Shown one piece after another: positions 1 through 6,800 of a stretch of DNA of 6,800 bases (positions are counted from its first letter, which is position 1; the number at the start of each line of letters is the position of its first letter). The notes beneath the pieces are model-generated. The model saw only the letters and a program-made list of their open reading frames with translations, was not told the DNA's origin and did no database searches. The position numbers were made by a program, and so were the translations under genes. Origin of the DNA: Hungateiclostridiaceae bacterium UBA3934 (GTDB lineage: Bacteria > Bacillota > Clostridia > Acetivibrionales > DTU013); assembly GCA_002385815.1 (NCBI GenBank), contig DGEE01000038.1:1526-8325 (forward strand), in the 5' to 3' direction.

Positions 1-3000
1 GTGTGCTCTGTCTGTTCCTCAGTGTCATCCAGCCATTCCCTTATGTTCCCGGCAGCTTCTTCATTATCCTTTTCCATCCTGGCTGTCCCGGTTCCCCAGA
101 TTTTTATCTCCACCAGTGGTACGTCCTCCCGGATCTTGTCGACATCCTCCCTTGCAGCATCGATATCTGCTCCTGCCTCTTCCCGTGCGGTATCGATGAT
201 TTCGCCTGCGTCTTTTTTGGGGACATCGATGGCTTCACCCGCCTCTTCACTTGCGGTACGGCTATGTGACGGTGCCCCGGCATAGCCCTGTCTTATGACG
301 GCAGGACCTATCCAGTCCAGATATGATGATGCCTGCATCATATCATAGGGAGACAGCTTCTCTTCCCCATTGGAAGCTTTGTCATACCATAAACCACATA
401 CTTTCTCATAATCCCTGATACTGCCTGTTATAATCAGTTTTTCCCTCGCTCTTGTAAAAGCGACATACAGTATGCGCATTTCTTCAGACAGCGTCTCAAG
501 CCTCAGCTTCTGTCTTATGGCGAATTTGGGTAACGAAGGGACTATCGTTCTTTTTTCCAGGTCTACCAGGTCCGGCCCGAAGCCCAGGTCCTGATGCAGC
601 AGTATTGAGGAATTCAGATCCTGCATGTTGAATCGCTTGCCGCATCCGGCGACGATAACGACAGGAAACTCCAGACCCTTGCTCTTGTGGATGCTCATGA
701 TCCTGACCACATTGTCATTCTCTCCGAGGACCTTCGCACTGCCCATATCCGCACCGCCGCTTCTGAGCCTGTTGATAAAGTTGATGAAGTTGAAAAGGCC
801 TCTGTAACTGGTTTCCTCGTACTGTCTTGCTCTTTCGAACAGCATCCTCAGATTCGCCTTTCTTTCGGCTCCGCCCGGCAGAGCTCCGACATAACTGTAA
901 TAACCAGTCTCGGTAAGGAGCTGCCATACAAGTTCATCGGTAGGTGTGTATTGTGCGGCATCTCTCCATTTGTCGAGCCTGTCAAGGAAATCGCGGGTCT
1001 TTTGCACAACGGATTTTTCATCTTCGCTCACATCCGACTTTGCTGCAAACATCCGCATAGCCTCATATATGGATACAGACCTGTCGACAAGCCTGATATC
1101 CGCCAGCTCATCTGTACTGAATCCGCCTATCGGCGATCTGAGGACTGCGAGCATAGGTATATCCTGCAGCGGATTGTCTGTTATCTGCAAAAGCGACAGC
1201 ATCGTTTCGACCTCGACAGTCCTGAAGTACCCCAGACCCGTATCAGCATAAGCCGGTATCCCCATCATGGCCAGTTCATCTACGAAGACATCCGCCCAGC
1301 TCCTGGTGGCCCTCATGAGTATAACGATGTCTCTGTACTCGACAGGCCTGTATATGCCTCTCTTTTTGTCGTATACATTGAAGCCGCCCGGCTCATTTGT
1401 GACCAGGTTCCTGATCCTGCTGGCGACCAGCCGCGCTTCATACTGGATATTGTCCAGCGACTCCTCGCCATCGCCTTCTTCATCTCCTTCACTGCCATTG
1501 GGATCAGTGTCTGCATTACGGCCTGCTGCCGCTTCCGCGCCGGTATCTCCCTCCGCAGACGTGTCCTCCTCTGTTCCGCCCCGCACTACTTCATTTTCAG
1601 CCGATGTAAGATCGAGGATATGCAGTTCCACCGGCCCCCCTGTGATACAGTCATGCTCAGGGACCGGAAAGACGGCTCCGGGGTTCAGGTATTCCTGTGT
1701 CGTATAATCGAGTTCGCCAACCTCCTGCGACATTATCTGTCTGAATATGAAGTTCACTGCGTCCAGGACCTCATGCCTGCTCCTGAAGTTTTTATATAGC
1801 TGGATGACCCTGTTTTCGTATCCTTTGTCATGATGGTAGTTCTGATATTTGCAAAGGAACAGATCCGGCCTTGCCTGCCTGAATCTGTATATGCTCTGTT
1901 TTACGTCTCCCACCATGAATATGTTGTAAATGCTGTCTTCATTGCCGGATATCGTCGATATGATGAGTTCCTGGACCAGGTTGCTGTCCTGGTATTCATC
2001 AATAAGGATTTCTTCATATTGCTTCCTGAGCTCTTTTGCTGCTGCTGAAGCAGTTCCGTCTTCAAGGAGGATCTGCAGACAGTAGTGCTCCAGATCGTTG
2101 AAGTCGAGTATCCCCTTGTCTTTCTTCATCCGGCTGTATATCGCATCGAATTCTGTTACCATGCCAGACAGATATTTGAGTTGCGGATAAAGCATGCCAA
2201 AATCAGACCTTATCTCGGCGCATGACATATCAAATCCACTGGCGTACAGTTTCCTGAGTTTTTCCTTGACCGTATTCCTTACTGCCTTTACTTCATCCTG
2301 TACGACCTTGTCAGCATCTTTGCCGCATTTTTTCAGTCTGCCGAATTCGAACGAGGATAAGGCATTGTGCAGCTTGTCCCAGGCAAGGTCTGCTTCCTGA
2401 GGCGATTCCCTGTCTGCTTCACTGTCTGATTTTCTGCCGGCTTCCTGCGACTTTTCCCCTGCTTCCCGGCAAAGTTCCAGGACTTCCTCAAGCATCCGGA
2501 TATCAGCCTTAAGTACGTCGCAATATGGCTCCAGGCCTTCTGCCTGGCTTGCGCGTATTTGTACTTTGCTGAGCATCGCAAGCAGTCCCTGCAGCTCAGC
2601 AGCGGCACTTCTCAGCAGCACACGGGCCCACGGGGTACTGCTCAGACAGGCAGCATCGTCGATGTTATATGCCTCCGCCTGTTCAGACAGCCATTTTTCA
2701 GGGTACGGGTGACTGCTTATGAAACGGTGCAGTGTCATGACGATGTCCCGCAGCGAGCTGTCATCACGACCGCCATAACTTTCCACCAGTTTGAAAAAAA
2801 GACTGTCCTTGTCCTCGTTCTCATATTTGCTCTCAAACAACTGATCAAGTGCATCCAGCTTCATCAGTGATGTTTCCGTCTCATCTGCTATACGGAACAG
2901 AGGGTCCAGATCCAGGGCATGGAAATGGCTTCTTACCACTTCGAGACAAAATGAGTGGAGTGTCATTATGCTCGCACGGTCCAGAAGGGCCATCTGTTTC

Positions 3001-3266
3001 TGCAGGTTTGCAGATGACGGATCCTTCTCCAGCGCTCCGGCCAATGCTTCGCCTATCCTCTCCCGCATCTCTGTCGCTGCAGCATTGGTGAATGTAACGA
3101 CCAGAAGCCGGTCTATATCCACCGGGTTTTCCGGATCGGTTATTTTTCGTATTATCCTCTCAACAAGCACAGCCGTCTTGCCGGCTCCCGCTGCCGCAGC
3201 GACCAGCAGGTTGCAGTTCCTTTCTGTGATAGCATCAAGCTGTTCCCTTGTCCAATTAGTCCCCAT
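1..3266 (-). CDS. addA: AddA, ATP-dependent helicase and nuclease subunit of AddAB (3' end cut by window edge)
   Basis: AddA is the 3'-5' superfamily 1A motor of AddAB and carries a C-terminal RecB-family nuclease. The ATG at 3264-3266 begins MGTNWTREQLDAIT, the normal AddA start with the Q motif (Gln9), and has a ribosome-binding site. The frame is open to the left edge, 1088 codons. Helicase motifs in order: Walker A AAAAGAGKT (23-31, Lys30); motif Ia VVTFTNAAATEMRERI (56-71); TLHSFC (102-107); motif II DEYQD (423-427); motif III GDVKQSIYRFR (453-463); motif IV NFRS (493-496); motif V SIHKSKGLEFP (858-868); motif VI YVAFTRAREKL (934-944, arginine finger region Thr938-Arg939). All catalytic positions are present, so the motor should be active. 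The family is usually about 1200-1250 residues, so the nuclease domain lies outside. Three low-complexity stretches (about 268-289, 556-602 and 1008-1049) look longer than usual for AddA. It overlaps addB by 11 bp and is surely co-transcribed with it. Confidence 0.97.
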   Translation of the reverse strand, partial: MGTNWTREQLDAITERNCNLLVAAAAGAGKTAVLVERIIRKITDPENPVDIDRLLVVTFTNAAATEMRERIGEALAGALEKDPSSANLQKQMALLDRASIMTLHSFCLEVVRSHFHALDLDPLFRIADETETSLMKLDALDQLFESKYENEDKDSLFFKLVESYGGRDDSSLRDIVMTLHRFISSHPYPEKWLSEQAEAYNIDDAACLSSTPWARVLLRSAAAELQGLLAMLSKVQIRASQAEGLEPYCDVLKADIRMLEEVLELCREAGEKSQEAGRKSDSEADRESPQEADLAWDKLHNALSSFEFGRLKKCGKDADKVVQDEVKAVRNTVKEKLRKLYASGFDMSCAEIRSDFGMLYPQLKYLSGMVTEFDAIYSRMKKDKGILDFNDLEHYCLQILLEDGTASAAAKELRKQYEEILIDEYQDSNLVQELIISTISGNEDSIYNIFMVGDVKQSIYRFRQARPDLFLCKYQNYHHDKGYENRVIQLYKNFRSRHEVLDAVNFIFRQIMSQEVGELDYTTQEYLNPGAVFPVPEHDCITGGPVELHILDLTSAENEVVRGGTEEDTSAEGDTGAEAAAGRNADTDPNGSEGDEEGDGEESLDNIQYEARLVASRIRNLVTNEPGGFNVYDKKRGIYRPVEYRDIVILMRATRSWADVFVDELAMMGIPAYADTGLGYFRTVEVETMLSLLQITDNPLQDIPMLAVLRSPIGGFSTDELADIRLVDRSVSIYEAMRMFAAKSDVSEDEKSVVQKTRDFLDRLDKWRDAAQYTPTDELVWQLLTETGYYSYVGALPGGAERKANLRMLFERARQYEETSYRGLFNFINFINRLRSGGADMGSAKVLGENDNVVRIMSIHKSKGLEFPVVIVAGCGKRFNMQDLNSSILLHQDLGFGPDLVDLEKRTIVPSLPKFAIRQKLRLETLSEEMRILYVAFTRAREKLIITGSIRDYEKVCGLWYDKASNGEEKLSPYDMMQASSYLDWIGPAVIRQGYAGAPSHSRTASEEAGEAIDVPKKDAGEIIDTAREEAGADIDAAREDVDKIREDVPLVEIKIWGTGTARMEKDNEEAAGNIREWLDDTEEQTEH
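120..245 (-). repeat. 33-bp-period tandem repeat coding for 11-residue (hendecad) units in AddA
   Basis: Three full, imperfect 11-residue units follow one another in the addA frame: EAGEAIDVPKK (213-245), DAGEIIDTARE (180-212) and EAGADIDAARE (147-179). A decayed fourth unit follows (DVDKIREDV, 120-146). The DNA shows the same period: ATCGAT occurs at 159-164, 192-197 and 225-230, exactly 33 bp apart, always coding the central Ile-Asp. The units are charged, rich in Ala and Glu, and helix-favouring, as expected for a short right-handed hendecad helix. They lie after helicase motif VI and before the off-window nuclease domain, so they probably form a spacer between motor and nuclease. Confidence 0.8.
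1461..1601 (-). other. Acidic low-complexity linker within AddA
   Basis: Residues about 556-602 of AddA are almost wholly Glu, Asp, Gly, Ala, Ser and Thr, including GSEGDEEGDGEES. They fall between the end of a beta strand (VELHILDL) and the helix NIQYEARLVASRI, both of which are conserved AddA landmarks. AddA proteins often have a short acidic linker here, before the YEAR/VEAR helix; this one looks long. It is expected to be disordered and to tolerate length changes. No function is claimed. Confidence 0.75.
2400..2465 (-). other. Charged Glu/Ala/Ser/Lys-rich insert in the N-terminal half of AddA
   Basis: Residues 268-289 of AddA read EAGEKSQEAGRKSDSEADRE, then SP. This contains two near copies of EAGxKS seven residues apart and two weaker Glu-Ala-Asp echoes (the second just past 289). 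It lies between motif Ib (TLHSFC) and motif II (DEYQD), a helical accessory region that varies in length in this family. The repetition suggests recent expansion by slippage. It is most likely a solvent-exposed loop or helix extension. Confidence 0.6.
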
Positions 3267-6200
3267 TCTCCAAATACCTCCGATCCCGCATCGGTAAAGC
3301 CGTTCTTCTCTGCTCCCGGATCAGCCTCCACACTTCAGAGTCGTCCAGATCTGCTAAAAAACGATACCGGTTGTCTCTCATCGCCGTATCGAACTGACAG
3401 ACGGAGCTGTAGCTGCAGTATTTACAGGCAGTCATTTTCGGCGTTTTGTAAGGGCTGACAGCCACATTGCCGTCAAGGATGTTTTTGCCGATAGCGCCGA
3501 GAAGATCCCTCACATGCCCGCACAATTCCCTGAACTGCTCCTGTGTTGCAGCAGACGATTTCCCAAGTGTTCCGTCCTTTTTTATCCTGGCCGGGATTAT
3601 AAGCGAGTCGCCTGAGATATTTTTATCCATATCCTTTATCAGCTTGACGTCCGCAAGCACCAGGCCTTTCATTCTCAATTCTTTCAGGATGGCCCTTTCG
3701 ATCTCCTCCTCAGTGCTGTTTCTGCCGCATCTTATGAGGGGGTCAGTGAGCCTGAAGTACAGGACTCCGGCTGGCAGGAGCTTCGCAGTGTCGCCGCCGG
3801 ATCCCAACTTCGCCGGCTGTCCGAGCACAGCATCCAGATAAGTGATCAACTGAAGCTGCAGGCCGTAATATATATCTCCCAGCTTCAATGCCCTGCTCCC
3901 GGATTTATAATCTATGATCCTCAGATAGGTGCCTTCCTCGCTTTCCATCGTATCTATACGGTCGATCCTTCCCATCAGCCTGACAGTCTCACCGGACGGA
4001 AGCTCTATGGTGATTTCCGGATATCTGCCATTCCGGCCGAATTCCACCTCATAGCCTGCAGGTTCAAAATTGCTGTCGGCTATATGCTTTTTTATGAGCA
4101 TTATGGATTTTACCAGAGTCCTTTTCAGCATTTCAGAAAGATAAAGATACCTTTTGCTGCTGCCAAGCACATTCCTGCCCTTTGATGCCAGGTACCTGTC
4201 CACAAGCTTCGAAACTTCTTCCCTGCATTCCTTCTCATCAAGGTCCTGCCATCTTCTCCCCTTCTTTGCCAGCATCCTTGAAAACTCATCGATGATATTA
4301 TGCATAAATGTACCGGCATCTACCTGCTCAAAACTGAAGACCTTTCTTTCTTTTGCCTTCAGTCCATATTTGACAAAGAATGAAAAAGGACACGCAGCAT
4401 ATGCCTCCATTCTCGAAACACTGGTGTAAACAGGGTTTCCGTATAATTTGACAGCTTTGTCCCTGGAGAGGCTCTTTGCCTGGTTTGTATAATCGAACCC
4501 GCTCAGGACTGTCCTGCATTTGTCTTTCCATTCCGCTCTGTGACAGAACCAGCCATATATATGCTTCCACCCGTCATGTATCCTGCCGCCGTCGTAAATG
4601 CGGCGAAGTTGAGAAACCATTTCATCGAATATCGGTTCCGGAGCCGATGGCTGCGGCAAGCTCTCCGGGTCACTGATAACTGTGCTTTTTACAGCTACGA
4701 CAGGCATGATCCTTTTTACTTCGGATATCACCCGTGATGGCCTTAGAGCCCTACCATCCCTGTCAGCAGTCGGATAACTCAGCCAGAGATACTTTGAAGG
4801 GGTCCCCAGCGCCATATAGATCATGAATCTTTCTTCGAGGATCCGGATCTGTGTGTTGCCTGCCAGTTCGAGCCCGATCCGTGTAAGGCTGTCCCTGTCG
4901 CTGTCTGACAGCAGGCTGTCGCCACCCTGATTTCCAGGCAGTACTCCTTCATTTGCTCCGAGGATATAGAGTGCTTTTATATCATGGCTCCTTGCTCTCT
5001 CGATGCTCCCGACCAGGACCTGGTCCAGGGAGGGCGGGATTAGTGCCATTTTGTGTCCGGCAAAGCCTGCAGCCAGTATATCGGAAAAACGCAATGTCCC
5101 AATCATCTCATCACCGAGGACCTCCACGATCTGCGTAAACACGCTCATGACTATGTTCCATACCTGTCGGTATTCGTTTGCCCTGTCAAGCATACCAGTG
5201 TCGGCAAACATTTCTGAAAGTTCCTCTATCCTTTTTGCAGCCCCGGTCTCACAGAGCAGATTATACAGGGCAGTACAGAAAGTGACTGCTTTTACCCCGC
5301 CCTTCGTTTTCGTCCTGAATGTCATGAGAGGGGCTGTAAGCTCCCTTCTGGCCGCATTGATCCTTGCAAGCAGTTCCGGTTCCCTCTCAGATGTCTCTTT
5401 AGAGCCACTGTATTCAACGGGGTAATCCCAGTCATCTTCCCGGGTCCACATATTGCCCCTGATGCCGTTGGCCAGGACATAGTTCTCGAGGAGGTCCAGG
5501 TCGTCCCTTTCAATGGACAGAAAGCCTGTCTTTGCATATCTGAATACCGCCTCATATGACCAGTTGTTCGCGAATATTTCAAGGGCAGACAGTATGAACA
5601 CTATCAGCGGGTGACCGTCGATATCCCTCTTGCCGTCGAGAAAATATGGAATGCCATAGCGTGTGAATACGCTTTTGACAATACTGCTGTAGCTGTCCGG
5701 ATTCCTCATCGTAACAGCGATATCTCTGAATCTGAAGCCATTGTCCCTGCATATCCTGAGGATGTCCCTTGCCGTATCCTCCACTTCCGAATACAGATTG
5801 GCAGAGGCCGTTATGCATATGTCATCCGTTGGTTTTGTATATCTGGTATATGGGTATTTCCAGAAGTTCCTTTCGAGATGCCCCAGTGCTTCTGAGTCTT
5901 TGAAACGAATGGATATCCCGCGGGAGGTACCGCCGGAGGATGCCAGGGTGTCTGCGGTTGGTGCCGCAGTTGCGCCAGGCTGTATGACTGTGCCGGAAGG
6001 TGATACCGCCGGGCCCTGCATGCTGTCCCGGAGCACCACCCCGTCAAGCCTCACAGGCTTCTCGACAGGGATCCCCTCCTGTTTCGCCAGCCGCAGAAGC
6101 TTCTCTGCAGTCTTCCTGACCGGACCGAAAACCATTGGCGCATTGTCGTTGGGATCACTTGAAAGGTAGTCAGTGCACAGGCATATGGTGATTCTTTCTG

Positions 6201-6800
6201 CTTTGTTGAGCAGCTTTCCAATAACTTTGTACTCCTGAGGGGTAAAGCCTGAAAACTCGTCTATCCATATCTCTGCACCATCGTACTGTGTCGACAGGTC
6301 CAGTTTTTTATAAAGCTCAAGCAGATCGTCGTCTGCATCAAGGTAATTCCGGTGAAGCTGTTTCTCAAATTCAGAATAAATCAATGACAGGTCGTGCAGC
6401 TTGTCCTTCAGCAGCAATCCGTCATCCGTCTCCCTGGATGCCTCAAGCAGCTCTTCCGGTGATATGTCGTATCTTTTGAATTCAGTTATGGCATCGGAGA
6501 GGGTGTCTATAAAACCCTTCCTTTGCGCAGCCCTTGTGAATATTTTCAGTTCGCTCCCGAGCTTGTCCAGTATCCTGAATAACAGCATACTCTTGCCTGC
6601 AGCGTCAAGGTGCCGCCGGGTCACGCCGCCGACCTCACTGAACACTCTGAATGCCAGTCTCCGAAAGCTCAGCACCTCAGCCCTGTATATCCCGGACGCA
6701 CCTGTGATCCTCGCCAGGTTTTTTTCAGCCTGAAGCGAGAACTGCTCCGGAACGATCAGCAGTAATGGCTTGAGAATGCCATCCCCCGTCTTTTCATCGC
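3256..6800 (-). CDS. addB: AddB, nuclease/inactive-helicase subunit of the AddAB helicase-nuclease (5' end cut by window edge)
   Basis: AddB is the partner of AddA in the cytoplasmic complex that unwinds and trims double-strand DNA ends before RecA loading. The frame is open from the right edge to TAA at 3256-3258, giving 1180 residues (numbered here from the first full codon at 6798). The AddB-typical VPEQF sits at residues 16-20, so only the extreme N-terminus, with the Walker-A-like segment, is missing. The GTG at 6673-6675 is internal and not the start. WIDEFSGFTPQEY follows at about 178-190 and SIERARSHDIKALYILGANE at about 598-617, both family signatures. The RecB-type nuclease shows His833, Asp946 in GRIDRID, Asp963-Tyr-Lys965 (IIDYKSG) and YGLQLQ at 978-983. 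Iron-sulfur cysteines are Cys803 (YAACPFSFF) and Cys1125, Cys1128 and Cys1134 (C-x2-C-x5-C), the arrangement known from Bacillus AddB. The projected full length, about 1210-1220, is slightly above the usual 1150-1170; a low-complexity insert near residues 253-293 explains most of this. The identification is secure. Confidence 0.97.
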   Translation of the reverse strand, partial: DEKTGDGILKPLLLIVPEQFSLQAEKNLARITGASGIYRAEVLSFRRLAFRVFSEVGGVTRRHLDAAGKSMLLFRILDKLGSELKIFTRAAQRKGFIDTLSDAITEFKRYDISPEELLEASRETDDGLLLKDKLHDLSLIYSEFEKQLHRNYLDADDDLLELYKKLDLSTQYDGAEIWIDEFSGFTPQEYKVIGKLLNKAERITICLCTDYLSSDPNDNAPMVFGPVRKTAEKLLRLAKQEGIPVEKPVRLDGVVLRDSMQGPAVSPSGTVIQPGATAAPTADTLASSGGTSRGISIRFKDSEALGHLERNFWKYPYTRYTKPTDDICITASANLYSEVEDTARDILRICRDNGFRFRDIAVTMRNPDSYSSIVKSVFTRYGIPYFLDGKRDIDGHPLIVFILSALEIFANNWSYEAVFRYAKTGFLSIERDDLDLLENYVLANGIRGNMWTREDDWDYPVEYSGSKETSEREPELLARINAARRELTAPLMTFRTKTKGGVKAVTFCTALYNLLCETGAAKRIEELSEMFADTGMLDRANEYRQVWNIVMSVFTQIVEVLGDEMIGTLRFSDILAAGFAGHKMALIPPSLDQVLVGSIERARSHDIKALYILGANEGVLPGNQGGDSLLSDSDRDSLTRIGLELAGNTQIRILEERFMIYMALGTPSKYLWLSYPTADRDGRALRPSRVISEVKRIMPVVAVKSTVISDPESLPQPSAPEPIFDEMVSQLRRIYDGGRIHDGWKHIYGWFCHRAEWKDKCRTVLSGFDYTNQAKSLSRDKAVKLYGNPVYTSVSRMEAYAACPFSFFVKYGLKAKERKVFSFEQVDAGTFMHNIIDEFSRMLAKKGRRWQDLDEKECREEVSKLVDRYLASKGRNVLGSSKRYLYLSEMLKRTLVKSIMLIKKHIADSNFEPAGYEVEFGRNGRYPEITIELPSGETVRLMGRIDRIDTMESEEGTYLRIIDYKSGSRALKLGDIYYGLQLQLITYLDAVLGQPAKLGSGGDTAKLLPAGVLYFRLTDPLIRCGRNSTEEEIERAILKELRMKGLVLADVKLIKDMDKNISGDSLIIPARIKKDGTLGKSSAATQEQFRELCGHVRDLLGAIGKNILDGNVAVSPYKTPKMTACKYCSYSSVCQFDTAMRDNRYRFLADLDDSEVWRLIREQRRTALPMRDRRYLENGD
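3277..3281 (-). promoter_or_regulatory. Ribosome-binding site of addA inside the addB 3' end
   Basis: On the minus strand GGAGG lies 10 nt before the addA ATG at 3264-3266, within the last codons of addB. A second GGAG at 3268-3271 is too close to the ATG to be the functional site. Together with the 11-bp overlap this fixes the addA start and fits translational coupling, in which ribosomes finishing addB help initiate addA and keep the two subunits in balance. The coupling is inference; the site and the overlap are seen directly. Confidence 0.8.
5920..6042 (-). other. Pro/Ala/Ser/Thr/Gly-rich linker inserted in AddB
   Basis: AddB in-window residues about 253-293 are rich in Pro, Ala, Ser, Thr and Gly (for example SPSGTVIQPGATAAPTAD and LASSGGTSRG). 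They sit between PVRLDG and the conserved stretch beginning FKDSEALGHLERNFWKYP. In most AddB proteins I know these flanks are close together, so this looks like a flexible, disordered insertion of about 40 residues. It keeps frame and shows no stop, so it does not break the gene. Confidence 0.65.

Noticed and set aside
1..285. Ser/Ala-rich plus-strand open frame at the left edge
   Set aside because: It is the antisense reading of the AddA repeat region, and its repetitive composition simply mirrors the 33-bp repeat.
687..1799. 370-residue open frame on the plus strand
   Set aside because: It lies wholly antisense to addA and its codons are in exact register with addA codons. In that register a stop appears only where addA uses TTA, CTA or TCA, which are rare here; its end at 1797-1799 is one addA CTA codon. 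The translation has no recognisable domain.
2333..2608. Minus-strand 91-residue open frame within addA
   Set aside because: It is out of frame with the intact AddA reading, is Arg/Ser/Lys-rich and has no motif.
5003..6169. Plus-strand open frames of about 140 residues opposite addB
   Set aside because: They are antisense shadows of addB; their Ser/Leu/Pro-rich translations show no domain, and the addB motifs on the other strand are continuous through the region.
6673..6675. GTG as the start codon of addB
   Set aside because: The same frame continues upstream to the window edge and encodes conserved AddB sequence (VPEQF and the segment before VLSFRRLA), so the real start lies beyond 6800.
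1..6800. A hidden defence, mobile or RNA-based system
   Set aside because: Both genes read through as intact AddB and AddA with all expected motifs in the visible part, leaving no non-coding stretch in which a tRNA, CRISPR array, attachment site or insertion sequence could sit.

Overview
The window is entirely coding and holds two genes on the minus strand. They are the two subunits of the AddAB (RexAB-type) helicase-nuclease, which processes double-strand DNA ends for RecA-dependent recombination. The order, addB then addA in one transcription direction, is the usual one in Firmicutes. The protein motifs resemble clostridial AddB and AddA. Base composition looks near half GC, and ATA (Ile), AGG (Arg) and CTG (Leu) codons are frequent. 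I read the source as a Clostridia-class anaerobe of moderate GC; the sequence does not let me name a genus.

Layout, in the direction of transcription (right to left): addB enters from the right edge, already about 30-40 codons into the protein, and ends with TAA at 3256-3258. addA starts at the ATG at 3264-3266, inside the last codons of addB (11-bp overlap), with a GGAGG ribosome-binding site at 3277-3281. It then runs without interruption to the left edge, which cuts it after about 1088 codons. The lost part is the C-terminal nuclease domain. There is no intergenic space, no RNA gene, no mobile element and no CRISPR array. The operon promoter and terminator both lie outside the window.

How the parts work together: AddA supplies the active superfamily 1 helicase motor plus one RecB-family nuclease. 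AddB supplies a degenerate helicase-like region, a second RecB-family nuclease and a four-cysteine iron-sulfur site that staples its nuclease domain. Every motif expected for these functions in the visible part is intact.

I found no undescribed system. What is out of the ordinary is a set of low-complexity insertions, read by eye as unusual: an 11-residue tandem repeat in AddA just before the nuclease domain (33-bp DNA period), an acidic linker and a Glu/Ala/Ser/Lys-rich insert elsewhere in AddA, and a Pro/Ala/Ser/Thr/Gly-rich linker in AddB.
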